A DNA stretch of 64,000 nucleotides from Calothrix sp. PCC 7716 (GTDB lineage: Bacteria > Cyanobacteriota > Cyanobacteriia > Cyanobacteriales > Nostocaceae). The position numbers were made by a program, and so were the translations under genes. Each line of letters starts with the position of its first letter. The first letter of the stretch is position 1. Location: positions 3,100,001 through 3,164,000 of the forward strand of contig NZ_AP025018.1 in NCBI RefSeq assembly GCF_019977735.1, written 5' to 3'. This document shows, piece by piece, positions 1 to 9,262 of the stretch. Below the pieces are notes generated by a model that worked only from the letters and a program-made list of their open reading frames with translations, searched no databases and was not told where the DNA came from.

Positions 1-3000
1 TGGGTTGGAATTTAAATCTAAATGCCAAAAAATCACATTCCCTAACGAATCGGAAGAAGCTAAAATCTGACCATCTGGACTAAAACTCACGCTTTTAACC
101 CCTGCATTGTGACCTCCAAAGGTTTGTAAAATGTCCCCATCGCGCGTCCATAGTTTAATTACCTTATCTTCACTAGCTGTAGCAAAGCTTTTACCATCGG
201 GATGGAAAGCTAGATTATTAATTTCGCCTTCATGGCAGTATAAGGTTGATAATAATTCACCCTGGTAGTTCCAGAATTTAACGGTTCTATCTTTACTGAC
301 TGTGGCAATGGTTTGATTATCAGGACTTATAGCTACTGCTAAAACTCCTGCTTGATGTCCTCGCAGTGTTAATAATTCTTTACCTTGTCGGTTCCAAATT
401 TTAGCAGTTCCATCTTCGCTACCTGTAACGATGATTTTAGCGTCGGGACTAAATACAGCGCTTCTCACACCTGCTTGATGTCCTCGCAGTGTTAATAATT
501 CTTTTCCATCTAAGTTCCAAAGTTTGGCGGTATTATCCCAACTAGCAGTGGCAATTGTTTGACCATCGGGACTAAATACAACGTTTCTCACATCTGCTTG
601 ATGTCCTCGTAGTGTTAATAATTCTTTACCATCTAGGTTCCACAATTTGGCTGTTTTATCTCGACTGGTGGTAATAACCATTTTACCATCGGGGCTAAAT
701 TGTAAATTTCTCAATGTATCGGTATGACCTTGTAGAGACGTTACATGTAACGTCTCTACATTTGGCGCCCCTACATCTTGAAGGTTCCAAAGAATGGCAT
801 TATTTAACCTTCCTGTTGTACCTAAGATTTTGCCTTTCGGACTAAAACTAATACTTACAGAGGCGCCTTCACCTAAATTTTTACGCCAAGCAGTCGCAGT
901 TTTTATTTTAGATTTGGGATTTGTTCCTTCGAGGTTCCAAAGTCTAACGCTTCCATCCTCACCACTACTTGCTAGGGTTTTACCATCTTTGCTAAAGTTG
1001 ATACCCCAAACGGCATCTTGATGACCGTTTAAAACTTGTAACTGTTCGCCCTTACGGTTCCAAATTCTTACAGTTCTATCCCAACCCGCAGTAGCAATTG
1101 TTTTACCGTCACGACTGAAAACTGCGCTACCGACTGTATCTTCATGACCTTGTAGAGACGCGATATATCGCGTCTCTACACTGTGTAATCGCGTCTCTAC
1201 ACCGTTGAAATTCCACAGCTTCGCGGTTTTGTCACGACTCGCGGTAATCAAATTTTTACCATCTCGACTAAAATTAACATACATTACCCAATCGTTATGT
1301 CCCCGCAATGTAGCAATTTCCTTACCGTCCAAACTCCAAATTTTAGCAGTACCGTCTCGACTAGCGGTAGCAATCATTTCTCCCTTGGGATGAAAATGGA
1401 TGGCAACAACTGGGGAGTTGTGGGTTTTGAAAGTTTTTAACTGCTGTCCTTGCAAATTCCATAACCGCATTGTACCATTCCATTCCATTGCGGCAATTGT
1501 TTTACCATCAGGACTAAATCCAACACATGCTACCCAATCTTTGTGAGGTAGAACTAATAATTCTTTACCGTCTTCAACACGCCAAATTCTAACTGTTTTA
1601 TCTCGGCTGGAACTTGCTAATAGTTTACCATCCGGGCTATAATTTATGCTCCAAACTGCATCAGTATGTCCCCTGAGAGTATGGAGTAATTTGCCGTCAC
1701 GTTGCCATATTTTTACTGTTTTATCCCAACTAGCGCTTGCCAAGGTATTACCGTCGGGATGAAATTTGACGCGCGTGACAACATCTCCATGACCAACTAA
1801 GCGGTTATATTCATGTACCCAATAAAGAGATTGGCGAATTGTTCTTTCTACGTGTATCTGAAGCTCTGCGTTTTTATCTTGCCAACCTATCTGCTTTAAC
1901 TTCATACCAGCTTTTAAAGCGGATAGCAAAGCATCAAAGGTTTGTTGTGAATTGAAGGAAGCTTTTGAAGATATAGTTAAGGCTTTAATTTCACTTAGAG
2001 CAACCTGTTTTTTTTGTTGATTGGTTTGCCAAGCAAGCAACGCTGATAATCCCAAAAGGCTAATAGCTACCAAGGAAATTAATGATAGTCCAAGCAAACC
2101 ACGGCGAATTGTATTTTTAGCTTGCTTTTCGGCATTGAGAAGGATTTGGTTTGCTTGTTCCGAGGCAAGTAGCGCGCTTTGTACTTCCCGTTTCTCTAAT
2201 TCCTCACTTGCAGCTAAAAATCGATAATCTAGGTTGCTCAAACTTTTGCCCTTTGCCCAAAGTTGAGCATCTAAAAGCGCTTGTCGTCGTAAGAGGTTGC
2301 TTTCATCCTGATAATCTGATATCACCCACCTATTTAATAAATCGGCATAGGGTCGTAATTTCTTTAATTGCTTTTCTACCCACTCTTGATTAAAAACTTC
2401 TTGATATATACGATTATAAACTTGTAAATTACCTTGTTTTTTTACAACTAACCCCGACAGCAACAACTCAATTTGTTCTGGCGAATCGTCTACGGTAACA
2501 CCACTATTTTGTAATATTTGTAGATATAGTCCCAGTAACCTACTCGCGCGTTGTTCGTTGGAAAGTAATCTATCGCGTATCGTCCGCAAATGGGGTGGTT
2601 CATCCTGCGCTGCCCAATTATCAATAATATGTGTTCGTACAATTTCACAAACTTGGTCGGCAACCTCTTCTGGTTCTGCCAATATCTCCCGCATCAGTTT
2701 CGTCAAAAATGGTGATTCTGTAGAGACGCGACATGTCGCGTCTTTACATGTCGCGTCTTTATATATCGCGTCTCTACATGCCACATTCCCATATTCTGAC
2801 GCAACTAGCTGGCATAATTTCTGCGTGAGAAATGGTTGACCTCCTGTCCAAGCAAGTATCTCTCTTAGCACTGCTTGGGAATTATTTATTTTACCAGCTA
2901 AACCCAGTTCTAATACTTGGACTTCATGCAAATTAAACCCATTTAACTCAATCGCGCGTCCAATATTAAAAGGTGTGCGGGTTTTATCTGCTATTAAATC

Positions 3001-3552
3001 TGAAGGTGTTGCTACTCCTAAAAGCGCAAAAGTCAGGCGTTTATGTTCATGGCAAGAGCGGATAAGGGCAAAAAAATCATCAGTATTAAATGGTAAACTC
3101 AAAGTACTGTCTATTTCATCGAAAAAAATTACTATCGGTTGCTCAATTAACTCCGTTATGACCAATTGCAGCAACTCACCCAGGCGCCCGACTGGAGAAA
3201 AATCTGGTCTTTCTGCTAACCAATTACGTATATTAATCTGACCAGACAGATGGAGACTCCGCACCAACCGCATAATAATATCAGCATACCACTGGTCAAC
3301 TGTAATATTACGATTACCAATTCCTGACAAATCAACCGTTACGCAAACAATACCATCTTCTTGTAGGCGCCTAGCCACCTGCACCCGCAAACTCGATTTT
3401 CCCATCTGACGGGAGTTGAGAACATAGCAAAAATCACCTACCCTTAGAGCATTATAAAGTTCTTCATCACACGCGCGTACTACATAACTAGGCGCATCAA
3501 CAGGGAGACGACCGCCAACTTGGTACTCATAGGATGAAGTCAGGTTTTGCAC
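1..3552 (-). CDS. AAA-like ATPase with C-terminal WD40 propeller repeats, 3' end beyond the window
   Basis: The reading frame is open from a GTG at 3552 to the window edge (1184 codons), so the C-terminus is missing. The N-terminus carries a P-loop (NSRQMGKSSLRV, about residues 47-58) and an acidic Walker-B-like stretch near 3110-3120, as in the cyanobacterial AAA-like domain. From about 1800 down to 1 there are some fourteen WD40 units of roughly 126 bp, with recurring SFSPDG and LWNLDG-like motifs. Such proteins are thought to be STAND-type signalling or scaffold ATPases whose propeller senses a partner; the ligand is unknown. Three palindromic interspersed repeats lie inside the gene and are translated (731-760, 1151-1202, 2719-2778). 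The start is inferred from the conserved N-terminus; no strong ribosome binding site was seen. Confidence 0.88.
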   Translation of the reverse strand, partial: MQNLTSSYEYQVGGRLPVDAPSYVVRACDEELYNALRVGDFCYVLNSRQMGKSSLRVQVARRLQEDGIVCVTVDLSGIGNRNITVDQWYADIIMRLVRSLHLSGQINIRNWLAERPDFSPVGRLGELLQLVITELIEQPIVIFFDEIDSTLSLPFNTDDFFALIRSCHEHKRLTFALLGVATPSDLIADKTRTPFNIGRAIELNGFNLHEVQVLELGLAGKINNSQAVLREILAWTGGQPFLTQKLCQLVASEYGNVACRDAIYKDATCKDATCRVSTESPFLTKLMREILAEPEEVADQVCEIVRTHIIDNWAAQDEPPHLRTIRDRLLSNEQRASRLLGLYLQILQNSGVTVDDSPEQIELLLSGLVVKKQGNLQVYNRIYQEVFNQEWVEKQLKKLRPYADLLNRWVISDYQDESNLLRRQALLDAQLWAKGKSLSNLDYRFLAASEELEKREVQSALLASEQANQILLNAEKQAKNTIRRGLLGLSLISLVAISLLGLSALLAWQTNQQKKQVALSEIKALTISSKASFNSQQTFDALLSALKAGMKLKQIGWQDKNAELQIHVERTIRQSLYWVHEYNRLVGHGDVVTRVKFHPDGNTLASASWDKTVKIWQRDGKLLHTLRGHTDAVWSINYSPDGKLLASSSRDKTVRIWRVEDGKELLVLPHKDWVACVGFSPDGKTIAAMEWNGTMRLWNLQGQQLKTFKTHNSPVVAIHFHPKGEMIATASRDGTAKIWSLDGKEIATLRGHNDWVMYVNFSRDGKNLITASRDKTAKLWNFNGVETRLHSVETRYIASLQGHEDTVGSAVFSRDGKTIATAGWDRTVRIWNRKGEQLQVLNGHQDAVWGINFSKDGKTLASSGEDGSVRLWNLEGTNPKSKIKTATAWRKNLGEGASVSISFSPKGKILGTTGRLNNAILWNLQDVGAPNVETLHVTSLQGHTDTLRNLQFSPDGKMVITTSRDKTAKLWNLDGKELLTLRGHQADVRNVVFSPDGQTIATASWDNTAKLWNLDGKELLTLRGHQAGVRSAVFSPDAKIIVTGSEDGTAKIWNRQGKELLTLRGHQAGVLAVAISPDNQTIATVSKDRTVKFWNYQGELLSTLYCHEGEINNLAFHPDGKSFATASEDKVIKLWTRDGDILQTFGGHNAGVKSVSFSPDGQILASSDSLGNVIFWHLDLNSNP
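731..760. repeat. 30-bp perfect palindrome inside the WD40 gene
   Basis: The half-site TGTAGAGACGTTACA is followed by its exact reverse complement. The element lies between two WD40 units and adds ten codons without breaking the frame. Related copies are at 1151, 2719, 6051, 24592, 47515, 53544 and 58425. Confidence 0.9.
1151..1202. repeat. Palindromic repeat plus extra half-site inside the WD40 gene
   Basis: A 30-bp palindrome with half-site TGTAGAGACGCGATA (1151-1180) is followed by a further CGCGTCTCTACAC half. It belongs to the same family as 731-760 with a different centre, and is also translated between WD40 units. Confidence 0.85.
2719..2778. repeat. Tandem palindromic repeat (60 bp) inside the AAA domain gene
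   Basis: TGTAGAGACGCGACATG is followed by repeated CGCGTCTTTA and CGCGTCTCTACA halves. The 60 bp equal 20 codons and keep the frame open. The insertion lies in the linker between the ATPase core and the propeller, where it probably does little harm. Confidence 0.8.
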
Positions 3553-3644
3553 GGTTTTTGCCTCACGAAGTTAAATTATCATATTAGCCAGTTTAGGTAA
3601 TTTAACTTATATCGGTTGATGCTTTGGTTGTCGATACAGAAAAG

Positions 3645-4658
3645 TTAAGGATTTTGAGAGGGAACATTCGTATCTACTTTGCCGTTGTTATTATTTTCTG
3701 AGCGGACATTCGCGAGCAACCGCAGTGAATCACTGATGCGACGAGGTTTTGGAACTTCACTTTTACCTGCTGGCCATCCTTCACGCTGTCGCGAACGATT
3801 TCCATCTGTTTCTTCGGTTTGGTCGTGAAACAAAATTTGTCTGGTTGGATAAGGCAAATCAATGCCGTTTTCGTACAACTTTTGCTTGATTGCAGAAATT
3901 ACTTTATCTCGTGATCTAAGAGAATCTATGCGTCGTGGCGGTTTAATCCACCAACGCACGCGGATATTGACAGTACTTTCTGCTAGTTCCATCACTAGCA
4001 CATCAGGCGCCGGGTCTTTCAAAACTTCGTCCACACTATGCATGGCTTCGAGCATTAACTCTTTTGCCCAGTCGATATCATCACCGTAGCCAATGCCAAC
4101 GTCGTATTCAAGACGGCGGTTATCGAAAGCGGTGTTGACAGTAACAGAATTAGTAAATAATTGAGAATTGGGAATTACTATGCGGCGCCCATCGTAGGTT
4201 CTGATTGTAGTTGCTCTGGTCTCAATATTTTCTACCGTTCCTTCAAAATTATTAAACACAATTTGGTCATCAATTTGGAACGGTTCAGTTAAAAGAATTA
4301 AGATGCCAGATAAGAAATTTTGTAGGATATCGCGGAAAGCAAAACCAATCGCTACCCCACTAATTCCCAGCAATTGTATCAAATCGCCTGCCTTGAATGT
4401 CGGAATAACAATCGATAGAGCGACAAATAGTCCCACCAGAACTGTTATACCCTGTGCCAACCGTCCTAGCACTAATCCCAAATTCCTTGCTTGCCGACGG
4501 TTACGAGTTAAACGTTTGACTATCCGCTTAATTGCTCTAGCAACGAAAAAGAAAATGGCAAAAACAATTAATGCTAGCACTATATTAGGCAGCAGGATAA
4601 TAAACCCGTTAATCATGCCCTGAATCTTATCCCAAACTGCGGATATCTCTGCATTCAT
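3645..4658 (-). CDS. Small-conductance mechanosensitive channel, MscS family
   Basis: 337 residues. It has hydrophobic N-terminal segments (about 18-45, 65-85 and 95-120), a pore-lining stretch GISGVAIGFAFRDILQNF and the typical beta-domain motif EPFQIDDQIVF with GTVENIETRATTIRTYDGR, followed by an alpha/beta C-terminal domain. Such channels open on membrane tension and release solutes on hypo-osmotic shock. The tail after about residue 285 is basic and asparagine-rich and looks disordered. It is a single-gene unit downstream of the AAA/WD40 gene on the same strand. A second, unrelated-length MscS protein lies at 18480-20138. Confidence 0.92.
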   Translation of the reverse strand: MNAEISAVWDKIQGMINGFIILLPNIVLALIVFAIFFFVARAIKRIVKRLTRNRRQARNLGLVLGRLAQGITVLVGLFVALSIVIPTFKAGDLIQLLGISGVAIGFAFRDILQNFLSGILILLTEPFQIDDQIVFNNFEGTVENIETRATTIRTYDGRRIVIPNSQLFTNSVTVNTAFDNRRLEYDVGIGYGDDIDWAKELMLEAMHSVDEVLKDPAPDVLVMELAESTVNIRVRWWIKPPRRIDSLRSRDKVISAIKQKLYENGIDLPYPTRQILFHDQTEETDGNRSRQREGWPAGKSEVPKPRRISDSLRLLANVRSENNNNGKVDTNVPSQNP

Positions 4659-5184
4659 GTCATTTACTTACTTACTAGCAATGTCAATGATAGTAAAAAA
4701 CAGTGAGATTTAAATCTATCTGGAAAGGTATTTATAGCAATACAGTTAAAGAAACAATGTTATTGCGAACATAAGAACTACAATAATATGATTTTCCATA
4801 AGGGAACCAGGACTTACGCAAAAAATCATAGAAACCTGGAATATGAGTCGATAACTCGTAATCAAAACGAAGATTTGTCTGCGACAATGAATGCGTAGAA
4901 ACCTACTGAGATGCTACCCTGCGGGAAAGCTACCCTACGGGAAAACTGCGTTTACGCTTACGTTAACGTACCTCCGCATGACATTCATGGACACTTTTCA
5001 AACAACCTCTTACTCTTTCTTCTGATAGATGTGTTATAAAACATCAATAATTAAAATATATAGTATAAATTAAAAGTAAAACTTGATTCAAAATTTATAC
5101 TGAAAGCATACTTAAAAAAATTAAAAATTGTTAATAATGATTTTATTGATAAAACATTAGATATTAAACTTAGGAGAAAAATAT
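4659..5184. other. Intergenic region with short repeats
   Basis: No gene is supported. It holds GGACTTACGCA (4810-4820), a small cyanobacterial repeat also found near 21683, and a cluster built of CCCTGCGGGAAAG / CCCTACGGGAAAACTGCG units near 4917-4955 that is found inverted at about 5740-5800. An AT-rich stretch just upstream of the BON gene presumably carries its promoter. Confidence 0.5.
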
Positions 5185-5592
5185 ATGAGTTGGTTAAAGA
5201 GACAGTTTGGAAATTCACAACCAACTCTGGACGAAAGTACTAAAAACCAAAGCGCTGTTGAGGAATCTATGAGTCCTGGACTAACGGGCGAATATGACTG
5301 GGAATTACGTGAAAAGGCAGGAATGCGTCAACCTCCAGTCTTGCCCAAAAATATGGGGCTTGAGGGTGAATACGATGCCAATGGTTTAGCAAAGCGAGTA
5401 GCTGCTGCTTTTGATAAAAATCCAGATATAGAGGATGTTGAAACTTTAGAAATCTTCCAAGATGATTCTACAATCATCCTTAAAGGCTCAGTACCGAATC
5501 AGTCTATTCTCGACCACATGATAGATGTAGCTAGCAAGGTAGATGGTACCAAAGCTGTAGAAACTTCACAAGTGATAATTCAAGCTAGTTAA
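5185..5592 (+). CDS. BON-domain protein
   Basis: 135 residues. The start is supported by TTAGGAG nine bases upstream. The C-terminal half (about residues 65-130) fits a BON domain: alternating alpha/beta with DVETLEIFQDDSTIILKG and a conserved VDGTKAVETSQV end. BON domains bind phospholipid or other surfaces and are common in stress-related envelope proteins. No signal peptide is visible, so it is probably cytoplasmic. The N-terminal 60 residues are polar and glycine-rich. It stands alone; function beyond the domain is unknown. Confidence 0.75.
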   Translation: MSWLKRQFGNSQPTLDESTKNQSAVEESMSPGLTGEYDWELREKAGMRQPPVLPKNMGLEGEYDANGLAKRVAAAFDKNPDIEDVETLEIFQDDSTIILKGSVPNQSILDHMIDVASKVDGTKAVETSQVIIQAS

Positions 5593-5873
5593 TAAATGGC
5601 TTGACAGTTAGACAATATCAAAACTCGGCATGTTTTGTTTGTCTAACTTATAATCTATATTAATTTATAAATAAATTTCATAAATTTTTCAAGCAATTAA
5701 AATAAAGGGATAATTATTAACCTCGTAGATTGGGTTGAGGAACGTTAACGTAAACGTAAACGCAGTTTTCCCGTAGGGTAGTTTTCCCGCAGGGTAGTTA
5801 TCGCTTATGAAAACCCGACAAGCGTAAGATTTTGTTGGGTTCAGCAAAGCCTCCACCTAACCTACTAATATTT

Positions 5874-5890
5874 TTAACCGAGCAGTATTG
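5874..5890. repeat. Solo 17-bp terminal repeat of the MITE family seen at 42620 and 50481
   Basis: TTAACCGAGCAGTATTG matches the right end of the MITEs at 42620-42733 and 50481-50571 exactly. No left end is visible within 300 bp upstream, so this looks like a decayed copy. Confidence 0.7.
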
Positions 5891-5967
5891 GCATCCATCT
5901 TAGGTTAAAACCTTTTCTGCCAAAAGATATATATTATTAAAGATGTTTTTTAAGTAAAATAATTAAT

Positions 5968-5987
5968 TTATCCACGAGTTTTCCACA
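5968..5987 (+). promoter_or_regulatory. Conserved upstream motif TTATCCACGAGTTTTCCACA
   Basis: The same 20-mer with few changes occurs at 8130, 17852, 22736 and (minus strand) 20931, each in an intergenic region in front of a gene. It is followed by a loosely conserved TATTTAAA-like stretch. The binding factor is unknown. Confidence 0.5.
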
Positions 5988-6050
5988 ATTGATATTTAAA
6001 CTATGATTAGACATACAGCAATGCAAGCGTGTTCATAGTTTATAGTTCAT

Positions 6051-6080
6051 TGTAGAGACTAAACATGTTTAGTCTCTACG
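6051..6080. repeat. Palindromic repeat, TGTAGAGAC family
   Basis: TGTAGAGACTAAACATG followed by TTTAGTCTCTACG. Intergenic copy with a different centre sequence from the one at 731. Confidence 0.8.
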
Positions 6081-6166
6081 AGATTTTTCTATGAGGTTTG
6101 TATTTCCCGAACCTGAAATTTGCTTCATTTGAAGCACTTAATAAGCTTTGTGTATATTTCAGTCTG

Positions 6167-6321
6167 AGAGGATGTTTTAAAAGTTAAATACAGGTATAAT
6201 TTGTCATTCTGAACGGAGCGTAAGCGAAGTCAAGAATCTAGATGTCTCGTTGGGTTCGAGATGCTTCATTGCGCTTCGCTCCATTCAGCATGACACAAAA
6301 TATACTTTTAAAACATCGTCT
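6167..6321. mobile_element. MITE-like element, about 155 bp
   Basis: The left end AGAGGATGTTTTAAAAGT and right end ACTTTTAAAACATCGTCT form imperfect terminal inverted repeats. The interior contains GTCATTCTGAACGGAGCG and GATGCTTCATTGCGC units in inverted order. A related element with the same ends lies at 28962-29128. No coding capacity; the target duplication is unclear. Confidence 0.6.
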
Positions 6322-6429
6322 GATATGCTTATAAACAAATAAAATATTTATATTGTACGAGCGTATTTATTGCTTAATATTTTTGAGTTTATATATACAA
6401 ACTATTTAATTTTTTATAAGGGATTTATC

Positions 6430-7632
6430 ATGCGTAGTTCTTTTAAATGGTTTAGAGTAAAATCTACATTCTTAGCTTTTGGAGCGGTAACAACTACTGC
6501 TGTTTCCACAATTATTAATCAACCAGCTAAAGCTCAAGTCATTCCAAGTGCAAACCCAAGCCAGAATATAGCTATCGCGCGTTATTTCTCTGACGTTAAA
6601 ACAGATTATTGGGCACGTCCATTTATTTCTGCTTTAACCGAGAGAAATATAATTACAGGTTTTCCTGATGGCACTTTTAGACCCGAACAACCTGTAAGTC
6701 GTGCTGAATTTGCAGCTATGATTCAAAAAGCTTTTAATCAAAATTCTGTTCGGCAGTTAAGTACAGGAGGATTTAGAGATGTACCTGCTGACTACTGGGC
6801 TATTTCTGCAATTCAAGAAGCTTATGAAACTGGATTTATGTCTGGGTATCCTGGGAATTTCTTTTTTCCTAATCAGCAAATTCCTAAAGTTCAAGCAATT
6901 GTAGCATTAACGAATGGCTTGAATTTGACGGCAAATGATACTGCAAGTCTCGCTAGCTATTATACTGATGTCAACGCTATTCCTAATTATGCAGCTGATG
7001 AAGTTGCGGCTGCAACTAGAGCAAATCTAATTGTCAACTATCCAGAAGTGCGACAACTTAATCCTTTACAACCTCTAACTCGTGCAGAAGCAGCAGCACA
7101 TTTGTATCAAGCGTTGGTCAGACAAGGAAAATTACAACCTTTAGCGAGTAATATTCCAGCAGCGAATTATATTGTTGGCACGATTGGTGGTACTCAAGCT
7201 GCGAATAACGTTTTTTCAGTTACCGCGTCGAATAATTCATTCACAACTTTTACTTCATTATTAAAAACCTCTGGCCTTGCTGGTATTTTAGAAACTCCTG
7301 GCTCGTTTACAATTTTTGCTCCTACAGACCAAGCTTTTGCTACATTATCACCGGAAACTTTACGACAGTTACAGCTACCAGAAAACCGAGAAACGCTGAT
7401 TCGGATTTTGAGATATCACGTAGTTTTGAAACAATTAACTGCAAATGAACTTTCATCTGGTGAAATCAAAACGCTTGGCGATAACCCTGTGAATATTCAA
7501 GTTAACACAGGCGCCAATCAAATTAGTGTCAATAATGCTCAAGTTGTTCAACCAAATATTCAAGCAAGTAATGGTGTTATTCACGCAATTAACACGGTGC
7601 TAATACCACCCAATCTTACCCTACGCCAGTAA
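6430..7632 (+). CDS. S-layer homology protein with C-terminal fasciclin domain
   Basis: 400 residues from ATG 6430, chosen because a signal peptide begins there (basic start, hydrophobic core, cut near AKAQ) and AAGGG precedes it; a longer frame opens at 6370. After the signal come three SLH motifs (about 40-220): YWARPFISALTERNIITGFPDGTFRP, split here as FSDVKTDYWARPF then GFPDGTFRPEQ; a second starting DVPADYW; and a weaker third. The C-terminal 140 residues form a FAS1 domain (FTIFAPTDQAFATL, LRYHVV, NGVIHAINTVL). SLH domains hold proteins in the peptidoglycan-linked envelope, and FAS1 domains act in adhesion. A sister SLH protein is at 23104-24027. Confidence 0.9.
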   Translation: MRSSFKWFRVKSTFLAFGAVTTTAVSTIINQPAKAQVIPSANPSQNIAIARYFSDVKTDYWARPFISALTERNIITGFPDGTFRPEQPVSRAEFAAMIQKAFNQNSVRQLSTGGFRDVPADYWAISAIQEAYETGFMSGYPGNFFFPNQQIPKVQAIVALTNGLNLTANDTASLASYYTDVNAIPNYAADEVAAATRANLIVNYPEVRQLNPLQPLTRAEAAAHLYQALVRQGKLQPLASNIPAANYIVGTIGGTQAANNVFSVTASNNSFTTFTSLLKTSGLAGILETPGSFTIFAPTDQAFATLSPETLRQLQLPENRETLIRILRYHVVLKQLTANELSSGEIKTLGDNPVNIQVNTGANQISVNNAQVVQPNIQASNGVIHAINTVLIPPNLTLRQ

Positions 7633-7684
7633 CTGCAACAGGCACAGACTAACACCGTAACACCATAATTCTTTTGTCAAAAAA

Positions 7685-8016
7685 ATGAGCCGCGTTCCTA
7701 ATCGACATTTTTGGCTGTTGTTATTAAGTCGCACTAGTCTTGTGTTAGGTGCTATTTTACTTGTGGGAATTATTGGAGGTAGTTGGTGAGTTTGGGTTTT
7801 TATCCAGCAACGATTAACACCGTTGAGTTAGGAGAAGCAGACCGCAGGGGAATTCAAACTTTAGCGCGCGCAGGTTACGACCAAAGAGCCATGATTGCAT
7901 TCTTACAAAAGTTACGCAATCAACCTACTCCTCCAACATTTTTAAGTACCCACCCGACGCCAGATGACCGCATTTCAGCCCTATTACGCACGATTAGTAG
8001 GAGCAATACTAGATAA
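7685..8016 (+). pseudogene. Remnant of an M48-type metallopeptidase
   Basis: An ATG at 7685 opens a 34-residue frame with a membrane segment (FWLLLLSRTSLVLGAILLVG) ending at a TGA near 7789. The next frame resumes with EADRRGIQTLARAGYD and STHPTPDDRI, the C-terminal signature of cyanobacterial M48 peptidases. The HExxH catalytic part is missing, so a large internal deletion joined the two ends in different frames. It follows the SLH-fasciclin gene by about 50 bp. Product assignment rests on the C-terminal motif; no activity is expected. Confidence 0.65.
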
Positions 8017-8397
8017 ACACTCAATATTAAAGAAGGTGTGTATTTATTCGCATCCCTCTAAGGTTAAAAAGTTTTACACCAAAAGATATAATTTATTAAG
8101 TATACTCTTTTATAAGCAAAATTTTGAATTAATCCACGAGTTTTCCACAATTAATATGTAAAATTTTGTAATTAAAGATAGTTGGTTTTTAAACTTAACT
8201 AAAAACTAATTTTTTTGCACGTATATATATGTGTGTGTTTATCTATACAGCATAAGACTGCTTGGAGCAGGCTACAAATGCTGTTTTGACGTGTTATTGA
8301 TAAAAATATATGTTTATTAAAAATATATATATCAATATATGTTAAGGCAAAAGTAAAAAGGCAGAAAAAGAAAGCTGTTTCAACTAACACGAAAGTT
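8017..8397. other. AT-rich intergenic region with upstream motif
   Basis: No gene is supported. It contains the conserved motif at 8130-8149 and long TATATA stretches directly upstream of the HdeD gene. Confidence 0.5.
8130..8149 (+). promoter_or_regulatory. Conserved upstream motif TAATCCACGAGTTTTCCACA
   Basis: Near-identical to the motif at 5968 (one change in twenty). It lies about 250 bp in front of the HdeD-type gene. Confidence 0.5.
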
Positions 8398-8976
8398 ATG
8401 ACACCAAATCTTGACCCAATAAGAATAGGAACCCGGTTAGCACGGAACTGGTGGACAATCGCATTGCGAGGAGCAATCGCCATTATTTTTGGTTTAGCTG
8501 CACTGTTTTTGCCAAGAATTACTCTGGCATCGTTAGTATTTTTGTTTGCTGCTTTTGTGTTAGGAAGTGGAATTTTACTAGTGACGATGGCGTTTAGAGA
8601 CCGTCTTAACAATGCCCACGGATGGATACTTTTAATCGAAGGAGCAATTAGCATCATACTAGGGGTGCTTGCTTTCGTCTGGCCAGCCATCACTGCTTTA
8701 GTATTACTTTACTTCATTGCAACTTGGGCAATCATGATTGGCATCTTGGAGATCATTGCTGCCATTGGACTGAGAAAAGAGATAGAGAATGAATGGTTAC
8801 TTCTTTTGGTTGGGATTGGGTCTGTGATCTTTGGCGTGTCGTTGTTAATTTGGCCTGGAGCTGGAGCATTAGCGATTCTGTGGGTTATTGGCATCTACGC
8901 AATTTTCTTTGGCATCCTTTTGTTAATGCTTGCCTTCCGACTACGCAGTTGGAAGCGTCAAAGAGGTGACATGTAA
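8398..8976 (+). CDS. HdeD-family acid-resistance membrane protein
   Basis: 192 residues, nearly all membrane: six hydrophobic segments arranged as three hairpins (about 22-60, 78-118 and 138-182) with GAIAIIFGLAALF, GAISIILGVLAFV and GIGSVIFGVSLLIWPGAGA, the repeated pattern of the HdeD/DUF308 family. HdeD is linked to acid resistance at high cell density in E. coli; in cyanobacteria the role is not settled. The gene stands alone, between an M48 remnant and an IS701 insertion. It is one of the genes preceded by the conserved TCCACGAGTTTTCCAC motif. Confidence 0.88.
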   Translation: MTPNLDPIRIGTRLARNWWTIALRGAIAIIFGLAALFLPRITLASLVFLFAAFVLGSGILLVTMAFRDRLNNAHGWILLIEGAISIILGVLAFVWPAITALVLLYFIATWAIMIGILEIIAAIGLRKEIENEWLLLLVGIGSVIFGVSLLIWPGAGALAILWVIGIYAIFFGILLLMLAFRLRSWKRQRGDM

Positions 8977-9091
8977 GAGAACTACTTTACAGAAGATTAG
9001 ATAAAGGTTTATCAGGCGCCTTTATTAATATCAATTTTTTAACATAAATTTAGATACTTTCGCTTAAAAAAGTAAATCAAAACATAGTTTT

Positions 9092-9262
9092 GTGAGGAAA
9101 AAATTAACAGCTTACCTAATACTACCTTTGATTTCTTTAACTGTAGGACTTTTGAGTAGCTGTTCAAGAGAGTTATCTAGGCAAACTTCTTTACCTACAG
9201 CTTCTCCAATACCAACAGTTACAGAAACGCAAAATCAAGCTAACGCTCTTTCATCACTCTAG
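9092..9262 (+). pseudogene. Small lipoprotein gene truncated by IS701
   Basis: A GTG at 9092 opens 56 residues with a clear lipoprotein signal (basic MRKK start, hydrophobic LILPLISLTVGL, lipobox LLSSC) followed by a Ser/Thr/Pro-rich linker. The last six codons and the TAG come from the left end of the IS701 element. Removing the IS and one CTAA copy would give only a slightly different short tail, so the native protein may also have been short. Function unknown. GTG was chosen because it precedes the signal peptide directly. Confidence 0.5.

Larger units (their letters stand above)
5593..6429. other. Long repeat-rich intergenic region upstream of the SLH-fasciclin gene
   Basis: No gene is supported. 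In order it contains an inverted copy of the 4917-4955 repeat cluster (5740-5800), a solo MITE end (5874-5890), a conserved TCCACGAGTTTTCCAC motif (5968-5987), a 30-bp palindrome (6051-6080) and a MITE-like element (6167-6321). Confidence 0.6.

Noticed and set aside
794-3241. Several plus-strand ORFs in the first 3.3 kb
   Set aside because: They lie opposite a continuous AAA/WD40 reading frame and have low-complexity translations.
8199-8693. Minus-strand ORF of 164 codons overlapping the HdeD gene
   Set aside because: It is the shadow of a well-supported membrane protein gene and has no family resemblance.
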